Source: CAZOHN01 sp964579325 (GTDB lineage Bacteria > Pseudomonadota > Alphaproteobacteria > Rhodobacterales > Rhodobacteraceae). Taken from it: a stretch of 5,102 nt of DNA. Shown piece by piece: positions 1 through 5,102 of this stretch. A program made the position numbers and the translations under genes. The notes below the pieces were generated by a model. The model was not told where the DNA came from. It ran no database searches and saw only the letters and a list, made by a program, of their open reading frames with translations. Within the stretch, counting starts at the first letter, position 1. Every line of letters begins with the position of its first letter. The DNA lies in the NCBI GenBank assembly GCA_964579325.1, contig CAZOHN010000244.1:1-5102 (forward strand). The letters are read 5' to 3'.

Positions 1-102
1 GTCGCGCCGGGCGCGGCGGCGCAGGTAGGCGCGGGCGAGCGGCATCCCGAGCAGCCACCCCAAGCGGTAGAGGGCAAGCGCGATGCGGGAGCGGAGCGTC
101 AT
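1..102 (-). CDS. Start of a putative Kdo-transferase-like (GT30) glycosyltransferase, cut by the window edge
   Basis: Only the first 34 codons are present, beginning at ATG 102 and open to base 1. The peptide starts MTLRSRIALALYRLGWLLGM and continues into an arginine-rich stretch (LRRRARR). A short N-terminal hydrophobic helix followed by a basic patch is the usual opening of WaaA-type Kdo transferases (Glycos_transf_N family), where it anchors the protein to the inner face of the cytoplasmic membrane. The start is supported by GGAG at 111-114, eight bases upstream. The gene follows the intact waaA at 203-1483 in the same direction, separated by about 100 bases carrying a hairpin repeat. A second GT30 enzyme is my inference from these 34 residues. 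Another membrane-associated lipid A or glycan enzyme, such as an acyltransferase, is also possible. That a real coding start is present is much surer than the function. Confidence 0.5.
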   Translation of the reverse strand, partial: MTLRSRIALALYRLGWLLGMPLARAYLRRRARRD

Positions 103-110
103 GCCGCGCA

Positions 111-114
111 CTCC
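111..114 (-). promoter_or_regulatory. Ribosome binding site of the gene starting at 102
   Basis: The minus strand reads GGAG eight bases before ATG 102. No other start codon nearby has a comparable Shine-Dalgarno match, so this site fixes the start of the partial gene. Confidence 0.55.
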
Positions 115-141
115 GGGGTGCACTCTGTGGCGGGCGTCGGA

Positions 142-182
142 GCGGGGGCCGTCTGCCCCCGCACCCCCGAGGATACTTGGGG
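142..182. repeat. GC-rich double-hairpin intergenic element
   Basis: The 100-base gap between waaA and the next minus-strand gene holds two adjacent inverted repeats. The first is a perfect 8-bp stem, GCGGGGGC at 142-149 pairing with GCCCCCGC at 155-162, with a 5-base loop. The second pairs CCCCGAG at 165-171 with CTTGGGG at 176-182 around the loop GATA. It has one G-T wobble on the plus strand, which becomes a C-A mismatch in minus-strand RNA. From memory, a block of the form GGGGGC...GCCCCC followed by CCCCGAGGATA recurs between genes in many Rhodobacterales genomes. I regard this as one copy of such a dispersed element, but only one copy is visible here. No T-run follows in either direction, so it is not a canonical intrinsic terminator. 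It could still attenuate transcription or stabilise the 3' end of the waaA message. Confidence 0.6.
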
Positions 183-202
183 TCGGAAGAAGGCCGATCG
201 GA

Positions 203-1483
203 TCATGAGGGCTGGTCCATGACGGCAAGGAGCCGCGCGGCCATCTCGCGCGGGAGCGCGTCGCGGGTGGCGGCGAGCGTGGCGGCTTGCGGGCGGAGTG
301 CGGCGGTGCCGGGGTCGGCGAGGGCCGCGGCGAGGGTCTCGGGACTGTCGACCTGCCGCGCGGCCCCGGCGGCATGGAGCGCGGCGTAGTCGGGGGCGAA
401 GTTCGCCACGTTCGGCCCGTGCAGGATCGCGCAGTCAAGCCGTGCGGGCTCCCACGGGTTGTGGCCGCCGACGGTCCCCAGCGACCCGCCCACGAGGGCA
501 GTGTCGGCGATACGATACCATAGCCCCATCTGGCCGATGCGCGGCACGACATGGGCATGGAGGGAAGGGTCGGGGAGGTTGCTGTCGGGCAGGAGTGCCG
601 CGGCCAGCCCTTCGGCGCGAAGTGCGGCGAGGGCGGCACCGGCCTGGGGCGGATCGCGGGGGGCCACGACGAGCACCGCGCCGGGGTCGGTGGCGAGGAG
701 GAGGCGGTGCGCCCGGGCGGCGACCGCGTCCTCGCCGGGGTGGGTGGAGGCCGCGAGCCAGACCCGGCGGCCCGTCAGCGCGGCTTCGACGCCGGGGCGC
801 TCGGGGCGGTCGGCGAGGGGAGGGGAGGCGGCCTTGAGCGATCCGGTGGCCGAGGTGCGTGCCGCCTCGGCACCAAGTGCGACGAGGCGGGCGGCGGAGG
901 GGGCGTCCTGGGTCTCGATCAGCGCCAGGCGGGCGAAGAGGTTGCGGTAGAGACCGGCCGCGCGGGTCTTCGAACGGGCGGAGTCGTCGCTGACCCGCGC
1001 GTTGACCATGACCTGAGGGATGCCGCGGGCATGGGCCTCGGCGATGAACCCGGGCCAGAGGTCGCGTTCGGCCCAGACCACGAGGTCGGGGCGCCAGTGG
1101 TCGAGGAAGCGGCGGCGCCAGCGCCGGACATCGAGCGGCAGGAACTGGTGGATCGCACCGGGCGGCAGGTTCGGGGCAAGCGCCTCGGCCGAGGTGCGCG
1201 AGGAAGAGGTCAGGAGAACGCCGACGCCCGGGCGCGCGACCATCAGGGCGGCGGCAAGGCCGGGGAGCGCCAGCACCTCGCCTACCCCCACGGCGTGCAT
1301 CCAGACCAGAGGGCCGGCGGGCCGGGCGGCGGAGGCCACCCCGCGCTTCTCGTGCCAGCGTTCGGGATCCTCCTTGCCGCGTCCAAGCCGCCCCTGCAGG
1401 TGCCGGAAGGCGAAGGGGGCGGCGAGGGCGGTGGCCGCCAGATACGCCCGCAGCGCCGGGCCGGCAGGCGCGCGCTCAGCCAA
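203..1483 (-). CDS. waaA: 3-deoxy-D-manno-octulosonic acid (Kdo) transferase, GT30
   Basis: WaaA (KdtA) transfers Kdo from CMP-Kdo to the lipid A precursor at the cytoplasmic face of the inner membrane. From the TTG start the protein has 426 residues, close to the 425 of E. coli WaaA. A short hydrophobic segment near residues 15-27 precedes GRGKEDPERW. Next come MHAVGVGEV (about 62-70), whose Glu69 matches the catalytic base of the family, and WAERDLWPG (about 137-145), the form of the ETELWP motif seen in Rhodobacterales. Donor-side motifs are ASTHPGE (about 245-251), VGGS (about 331-334), GGHNPWEP (about 339-346) and GPNVANF (about 356-362). I chose TTG 1483 because it gives the family length, follows AGAAGG by 12 bases and overlaps the neuC stop by only 8 bases. 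The alternative ATG at 1528 would add 15 residues, overlap neuC by 53 bases and has no visible ribosome binding site. No lesions are seen. Whether it adds one or two Kdo residues cannot be read from sequence. Confidence 0.9.
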   Translation of the reverse strand: MAERAPAGPALRAYLAATALAAPFAFRHLQGRLGRGKEDPERWHEKRGVASAARPAGPLVWMHAVGVGEVLALPGLAAALMVARPGVGVLLTSSSRTSAEALAPNLPPGAIHQFLPLDVRRWRRRFLDHWRPDLVVWAERDLWPGFIAEAHARGIPQVMVNARVSDDSARSKTRAAGLYRNLFARLALIETQDAPSAARLVALGAEAARTSATGSLKAASPPLADRPERPGVEAALTGRRVWLAASTHPGEDAVAARAHRLLLATDPGAVLVVAPRDPPQAGAALAALRAEGLAAALLPDSNLPDPSLHAHVVPRIGQMGLWYRIADTALVGGSLGTVGGHNPWEPARLDCAILHGPNVANFAPDYAALHAAGAARQVDSPETLAAALADPGTAALRPQAATLAATRDALPREMAARLLAVMDQPS

Positions 1484-2597
1484 TGTCGCGGAATACCTTC
1501 TGGAGCGGCCGGTCCCAGAAGGCCGCATCGGCCAGGAGCGCCACGAAGCGGTCGGCCGCGCAGCCCGCGCCGAAACCCTCGTGCGCGGGGTAGCGGTGGC
1601 CCCATTGCGTCCCGAGAAAGCCCAGGATCGCCGCTCGGTCGGAGGCGTCGGCGAAGTGGACCGAAGGCGCGGCCGCGCGGTTGGTCTGGCGCGTGCCGAT
1701 GTCGAGCGCGGGCAGGCCGAGCCAGGGCGCTTCGCGCACCCCGGCCGACGAATTGCCGACCATCACCGCGGCATGGCGCATCAGTTCCGAGAAGTAGGCG
1801 AAGCGCATCGAGGGAATGCGGCGGAACCTGCCCTCGGGCAGCGTCTCGATCACCCTCAGGATGGCCTCGGCACCGGGATCGTTGTTCGGCAGGATCACCA
1901 CGAAATCGCGCCCGGATGCGGACAGCGCGCCGAAGAACGCCTCGGCCTGCGCGCCGATCGTCCCGGCCTCGGAGGTGACCGGGTGGAAGGTGGCGATGCC
2001 ATACTGCGCAAAGGGGATGGCGTAGCGGGTCCGCACCTCGTCAAGCGTCACGCCGGAGGGACGGGCGTGGGCGTCGAGTTCGGGCGAGCCGATGACATGG
2101 ACGGCGCCTTCGTCCTCGCCCATCGCGAGCACCCGGACGCGGGCGGCTTCGGACGAGACGAGGTGATGGGTGGCAAGCTTGGTGTTGCAGTGTCGGAACA
2201 ACTCGTCGATCGTGCCCGAGACCTCGCCGCCCTCGATATGGACCGAGCGGACGTAGTTGGTGGCAGCCACCAGCGCGCAGGCCAGCGCCTCGACCCGGTC
2301 GCCGTGGACGACAACGAGGTCGGGGCGGTGCTGGCTGAGGAAGTCGGAAAACCCCAGCACGGTCTTGGCGAGCACGATGTCCTGCGGGTCGCCTTCGCGC
2401 TGGTTGAGGAACTCGTGCACCGTGACGCCCGGCACCCGGTGCACTTCGATCTTGGTCAGCCCATAGCGGTCGAGCATGTGCATGCCCGTGACCCAGAACG
2501 CCACATGGTGCCCTGCGTCGCGAGCGGCGGTGGCAAGCGGTTCGAGCTTGCCGAAGTCGGCGCGGGTGCCGGTGACGAAGAGAAGGGAGCGGTTCAT
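1476..2597 (-). CDS. neuC: UDP-sugar 2-epimerase (hydrolysing), NeuC/LegG type
   Basis: The 373-residue cytoplasmic protein has the full pattern of the hydrolysing UDP-N-acetylglucosamine 2-epimerase family. These enzymes invert C2 and release the nucleotide to give a free 2-acetamido sugar (ManNAc for NeuC, or a diacetylated dideoxy sugar for LegG), the substrate of nonulosonic acid synthases. Motifs in order are TGTRADFGKL (9-18), VTGMHML (36-42), HGDRVEA (98-104), HIEGGE (120-125), FHPVTSE (204-210), PNND (237-240), GNSSAGVREA (281-290) and DIGTRQTNR (299-307). The TGTRADFGKL opening and the SGTID segment after HIEGGE resemble, as I recall them, the LegG-like members more than E. coli NeuC, so the exact substrate is open. 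The start ATG 2597 matches the family N-terminus. An open frame runs further upstream without homology. The Shine-Dalgarno site is weak (GAGA). The stop overlaps the waaA start, suggesting translational coupling. No neuB or neuA partner lies in this window. Confidence 0.88.
   Translation of the reverse strand: MNRSLLFVTGTRADFGKLEPLATAARDAGHHVAFWVTGMHMLDRYGLTKIEVHRVPGVTVHEFLNQREGDPQDIVLAKTVLGFSDFLSQHRPDLVVVHGDRVEALACALVAATNYVRSVHIEGGEVSGTIDELFRHCNTKLATHHLVSSEAARVRVLAMGEDEGAVHVIGSPELDAHARPSGVTLDEVRTRYAIPFAQYGIATFHPVTSEAGTIGAQAEAFFGALSASGRDFVVILPNNDPGAEAILRVIETLPEGRFRRIPSMRFAYFSELMRHAAVMVGNSSAGVREAPWLGLPALDIGTRQTNRAAAPSVHFADASDRAAILGFLGTQWGHRYPAHEGFGAGCAADRFVALLADAAFWDRPLQKVFRDIG
1496..1501 (-). 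promoter_or_regulatory. Candidate ribosome binding site for waaA inside the end of neuC
   Basis: The minus strand reads AGAAGG here, within the last codons of neuC and 12 bases before TTG 1483. The spacing is longer than ideal. It is the only purine-rich site near either waaA start candidate and is the main sequence reason for preferring TTG 1483 over ATG 1528. Confidence 0.35.
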
Positions 2598-2668
2598 GTC
2601 TGTCTCATGGCTTGGATTTGGCCGGGGAACAAGCCGTGCGGCGCGGGCCGTGATGCGCACCGCTGGCG

Positions 2669-3169
2669 TCAGGCGGCGTAGCCCAAGGCCTCGAAATCCT
2701 CGCGGTAGAGCCTGCGCACGATGTCGCGGCCCGTGTCGGAGTAGAACGCATCGAGGCGGTTTGCCGCGCCTGTGATCTTTCTGGTTCCGGCTCCGAGGCG
2801 GTGTGGGGTCACTAGGCGTTCGGCTGGAGCGGGATCGTGTCCGAGGTCGGACGGGCACGCGGCCATGTCCTCCGCAAGGGTCTCGAGCCGCGCGAACCGG
2901 GAGAACCGCTCGTGGGGCTGGAACAGCAGGTCGACCTGAGGTGTCCAGTGCCGTTTGACGCAAAGGCCCCCGTCGTCCAACCACCGCAGGAAGCGTTCGA
3001 ACCCCTCGGAGCCGGTGTCGCCATGGCCGGGAAGGCGGCGCAAGCGGCGCGGGGCATCGTCTGCCATCTTGTTCAACCAGGCGGACAGGATGCGGGCGTA
3101 GGGTTCGCGCACCACGGCGAGCGAGTAGAGCGAGGGAAGGCGGCGCGCCTCGCTCCATGTGAGGTGGTA
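2669..3169 (-). pseudogene. C-terminal fragment of a sulfotransferase (Sulfotransfer_2-like), N-terminus missing
   Basis: About 166 codons in this frame, ending at TGA 2669-2671, read as the second half of a PAPS-dependent sulfotransferase. The segment begins YHLTWSEARR and has LAVVREPYARILSAW, the 3'-phosphate-binding (3'-PB) motif with its R and S. It continues with SEGFERFLRWL, KRHWTPQVDLL, FARLETLAEDMA and the typical ending YREDFEALGYAA. In the same frame upstream of about 3170 there is no sulfotransferase sequence and no PKTAG-type 5'-phosphosulfate loop, so the PAPS site is incomplete. The upstream frame instead lies antisense or out of frame to the N-terminal fragment of another sulfotransferase. 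No credible start codon or ribosome binding site lies near 3169. I infer a remnant left by a deletion or recombination event. In a complete form it would have sulfated a surface or exported glycan. A sequencing or assembly error at the join is the main alternative. Confidence 0.75.
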
Positions 3170-3525
3170 CGGATGCAGTCCTCGAAGCTCATCTGCTGGA
3201 AGCGGCGTGCGACCGAGGCGCTGCGGTGCTGCTTGAGGTGTTCGTAGTGCGACACGGCATGGTCGAACGGCTCGCGGACCACGGCGAAGGAGAAGAAGCT
3301 GTCCGAGACCAGTCGCGAGAGCTTGGCGATCATCGCCTTTGCGGTCTCGCGGACATGAAAACGGGCCGATTCGGGCGGATAGGTGATCGGCAGGCGGTGC
3401 GTGAGGGACCGCATGAGCGCTCGTCGTGCGTCCCGGGCATAGGGTTTCAGCGTGTCCATCATCGACCACCCCGCTGTCTTGGGGACGTGGACGAAGATGA
3501 ACCTGTGCGATGTGGACAGGATCAT
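3073..3525 (-). pseudogene. N-terminal fragment of a sulfotransferase (Sulfotransfer_2-like), C-terminus lost
   Basis: The frame starts at ATG 3525 and encodes MILSTSHRFIFVHVPKTAGW. The PKTAG at residues 15-19 is the 5'-phosphosulfate-binding (5'-PSB) loop that holds PAPS. AVVREPFDHAVSHYEH (81-96) is the 3'-phosphate-binding motif. Recognisable sequence ends at FEDCI (residues 114-118, base 3172). After that the frame runs through 32 residues of nonsense, antisense-like composition to a stop at 3073-3075, giving 150 residues instead of the roughly 230-280 usual in the family. It lacks the C-terminal half that shapes the acceptor site. From 3169 a neighbouring frame takes over with the C-terminal half of a different sulfotransferase. 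ATG 3525 overlaps the TGA of the upstream methyltransferase as ATGA, which points to an original translationally coupled pair. Function is probably lost, although a truncated product could still be made. Confidence 0.75.
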
Positions 3526-4267
3526 CCCTTGCCGCGCCGCTCTTTCCTGTGCCGCTTGCGGTCTCGGTTCCACTCGCGCAGCTTCGCGAAGGTTTCGTCC
3601 CCGACGAGCGTCTCGATGGCCTTGCCGATCCGGTGCCGGGCCATGCGCTTGCGTGCGATCCGTGCCGCTTCGGACTTGCTGTGGGCCAGGAGGTCTGCCG
3701 GTGGCTCCCCGCGGACCAGCGCCGTCTTGACCATGGCCCAGGACGGGTGTTCGGCATAGTCGACGCCGGGCTCGATCTCGGTCGTCATGCAGAGCTTGAA
3801 CCCGGTCTCCGCGGCGACGCGGTCGACGGCTTCCATCACCTGGGGCCAATCTGAGTGATAGTCGTCGCCCGCGATTGGTCCGCCGACCTTCACCTTGCGC
3901 GCCCATTGCCAGATCGTCTCGCTGCCTTCCTCGCCGGAGTGCGCGTAGCCGTCGATGTAGATGAGGTCGAGGCCAAGTCGTCGAAGAGATCGCAGGCCTC
4001 GGCGAAGGTCATGCGCAGGAGCGTGTCGGGGGCCATGAGCCCGACACGGCGCAGCGCCTCCTTGTCCTACGCGACGTCGTGGGTGTCGGCATACATGTCG
4101 ACACCGAAGAACAGCGCGAACCGCCCCGACGCGACCATCCGGCGCGAGGACTCGCCCCCGGCCACCCCAAGCTCGAGTCCGACCTGGCCCTGCGCCTCGG
4201 GAAGCAGGCGAAGGACGTCGTGCCGGTTGAAGCCATCGAGCCGACGTGGCTTGGCTGGGGTACTCAC
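3522..4267 (-). pseudogene. Class I SAM-dependent methyltransferase (Methyltransf_24-like), broken by a stop and a frameshift
   Basis: The reconstructed 248-residue protein starts at GTG 4267, with GGGGGA seven bases upstream, and ends at TGA 3522-3524. It shows a Rossmann methyltransferase: GLELGVAGGESS (30-41) is the SAM-binding glycine loop, GVDMYAD (55-61) carries the acidic residue after strand 2, and DLIYIDGYAHSGEEG (101-115) is the motif IV region, followed by IAGDDYHSDWP. The C-terminus is very basic (RDRKRHRKERRGKG). Two lesions are visible. Codon 67 is TAG (4067-4069), and the frame stays recognisable after it (DKEALRRVGLM, MTFAEACDLFDD). At about 3974-3982 the frame then shifts, and one missing base restores FDD-x-GLDLIYIDG. 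The total span of 746 bases is one short of a whole number of codons, consistent with a one-base deletion. Such methyltransferases often sit in polysaccharide clusters, and O-methylation of a surface sugar is the likely former role. The acceptor is unknown. Confidence 0.78.
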
Positions 4268-4383
4268 CCGACAGTCCCCCGGGGTGGTGCGCGCCGGACC
4301 ATCGTTGTCCTCGCTCCCGAAACAGTCCGACCTGACTGGCCTCGCGACGGCGTTTGCCAAGCCGGGTCCGTGGGGCGTTGCGC

Positions 4384-4411
4384 TTGACTTCCCCCGCCCC
4401 CCGCGCTTGAT
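4384..4411 (+). promoter_or_regulatory. Candidate sigma-70-type promoter of aspS
   Basis: TTGACT at 4384-4389 is a strong alphaproteobacterial -35 box. CTTGAT at 4406-4411, 16 bases further on, is a weak -10 candidate. The pair lies about 40 bases before the aspS start, in the otherwise gene-free divergent region 4268-4448. Few AT-rich stretches exist in this region, so the position is suggestive but not certain. No clear promoter was found for the minus-strand block on the other side. Confidence 0.45.
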
Positions 4412-4435
4412 CGCAGCCTGACCGATCCGAGCCCG

Positions 4436-4440
4436 AAGGA
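4436..4440 (+). promoter_or_regulatory. Ribosome binding site of aspS
   Basis: AAGGA lies eight bases before ATG 4449, a good Shine-Dalgarno match and spacing that supports this start for aspS. Confidence 0.75.
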
Positions 4441-4448
4441 ACGCCGCC

Positions 4449-5102
4449 ATGCACGCCTACCGCACCCATACCTGCGCCGACCTGAACAAGGCGCATGTGG
4501 GCCAGACCGTCCGCCTCTCGGGTTGGGTGCATCGGGTGCGCGACCATGGCGGAGTGCTGTTCATCGACCTGCGGGATCACTACGGCATGACGCAGGTGCT
4601 GGCCGACGCCGACAGCCCCGTTTTCGCCGAGGTCGAGAAGCTGCGGGCCGAATGGTGCGTGCGGATCGACGGCAAGGTGCTGGAGCGCGAGGACAGCCTG
4701 GTGAACCCCAAGATCCCTACGGGCGCGATCGAGGTCTTCGCAACCGGCCTCGAGGTGCTGGGCCCGGCCGACGAACTGCCGTTGCAGGTGTTCGGCGATC
4801 AGGACTACCCCGAGGAGACCCGGCTGAAATACCGCTTCCTCGACCTGCGCCGCGAGAAGCTGCACGGCAACATCATGCTGCGGAGCAATGTCGTTAAGTC
4901 GATCCGCGACCGGATGTGGGCCACGGGCTTCACCGAGTTCCAGACGCCGATCATCACCGCCTCGTCGCCCGAGGGCGCGCGCGACTTCCTCGTGCCCTCG
5001 CGGCTGCACCCCGGCAAGTTCTACGCGCTGCCGCAGGCACCGCAGCAGTTCAAGCAGATGATCATGGTGGCGGGCTTCGACCGCTACTTCCAGATCGCCC
5101 CC
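4449..5102 (+). CDS. aspS: Aspartyl-tRNA synthetase, N-terminal part (runs off the window)
   Basis: The first 218 codons are present and uninterrupted. The enzyme charges tRNA(Asp) with aspartate in the cytoplasm using ATP. The N-terminal OB-fold anticodon-binding domain is clear: LSGWVHRVRDHGG (23-35), FIDLRDHYGMTQV (38-50) and NPKIPTGAIEV (86-96). RLKYRFLDLRR (125-135) links to the class II catalytic core. Class II motif 1 is around FTEFQTPIIT (161-170), with its conserved proline at 167. ITASSPEGARDF (169-180) is the flipping loop, and LPQAPQQFKQ (194-203) is part of the aspartate pocket. The N-terminal sequence is very like Rhodobacterales AspRS. His33 sits where discriminating E. coli AspRS has Leu30. 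A His here is associated with non-discriminating enzymes that also charge tRNA(Asn). The gene is divergent from the glycan genes and appears healthy. Confidence 0.97.
   Translation, partial: MHAYRTHTCADLNKAHVGQTVRLSGWVHRVRDHGGVLFIDLRDHYGMTQVLADADSPVFAEVEKLRAEWCVRIDGKVLEREDSLVNPKIPTGAIEVFATGLEVLGPADELPLQVFGDQDYPEETRLKYRFLDLRREKLHGNIMLRSNVVKSIRDRMWATGFTEFQTPIITASSPEGARDFLVPSRLHPGKFYALPQAPQQFKQMIMVAGFDRYFQIAP

Noticed and set aside
551..1978. Long plus-strand open frame of 475 codons
   Set aside because: It is antisense to waaA and neuC, is rich in Gly/Arg repeats and has no recognisable domain. Long stop-free antisense frames are expected at this GC content.
2594..2608. Five-codon mini-frame (ATG 2608 to TGA) whose stop overlaps the neuC start as ATGA
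   Set aside because: It has no ribosome binding site and encodes only MRQT. It is most likely chance, although a coupling leader cannot be excluded.
1020..2681. Plus-strand open frame of 553 codons
   Set aside because: It lies opposite conserved waaA and neuC, whose motifs are unmistakable. The encoded sequence has no domain-like pattern and no ribosome binding site.
2598..3158. Upstream in-frame extension of neuC to an ATG at 3158
   Set aside because: The extra 187 codons read through the sulfotransferase C-terminal fragment in another frame and have no homology. The NeuC family N-terminus begins at ATG 2597.
3073..3525. Programmed ribosomal frameshift joining the two sulfotransferase halves into one protein
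   Set aside because: No slippery heptamer is visible at 3165-3185, and the fused product would contain two 3'-PB motifs, unlike any normal sulfotransferase.
4296..4338. Short inverted repeats in the divergent region: GGAC 4296-4299 with GTCC 4307-4310, and CAGTC 4323-4327 with GACTG 4334-4338
   Set aside because: Stems of four and five base pairs are common by chance in such sequence and do not overlap the aspS promoter candidate.
4268..5009. Minus-strand open frame running from antisense of aspS into the methyltransferase frame
   Set aside because: Upstream of about 3976 this frame is not the methyltransferase frame, and upstream of 4449 it is antisense to the conserved aspS. It is a chance read-through.

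Overview
The window is very GC-rich, with codon use dominated by G/C third positions. The start of aspS at the right end reads like the aspartyl-tRNA synthetase of Rhodobacterales-type Alphaproteobacteria. The Kdo-transferase and the GC-rich hairpin repeat near the left end fit the same group. I infer a Gram-negative alphaproteobacterium of the Rhodobacter/Paracoccus/Roseobacter kind. The species cannot be named from this sequence.

Layout. Everything from 1 to 4267 that looks like a real gene lies on the minus strand and is read right to left. From its upstream end the order is: a broken SAM-dependent methyltransferase (4267 to 3522); the N-terminal half of one sulfotransferase (3525 to about 3172); the C-terminal half of a second sulfotransferase (about 3169 to 2669); an intact hydrolysing UDP-sugar 2-epimerase of the NeuC/LegG type (2597 to 1476); an intact Kdo-transferase, waaA (1483 to 203); a short gap with a GC-rich hairpin repeat; and the first 34 codons of another gene that may be a second WaaA-like transferase (102 to 1). 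On the plus strand, divergent from this group, aspS starts at 4449 and runs off the window. The divergent region 4268-4448 holds a plausible aspS promoter and ribosome binding site.

How the genes fit together. waaA attaches Kdo to lipid A. NeuC/LegG-type epimerases release a free 2-acetamido sugar used to make nonulosonic (sialic- or legionaminic-like) acids. Sulfotransferases and small methyltransferases commonly decorate surface glycans. The minus-strand block therefore looks like a surface-polysaccharide/LPS cassette with tight or overlapping gene junctions.

The most notable point is that the decorating part of the cassette is damaged while its neighbours are intact. The methyltransferase has an in-frame stop and a one-base frameshift. 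The sulfotransferase region is an out-of-frame join of two different sulfotransferases, with two copies of the PAPS 3'-phosphate-binding motif 167 bases apart. I saw no clearly new biological system. The value of the window lies in this decaying glycan-modification cassette beside essential genes.
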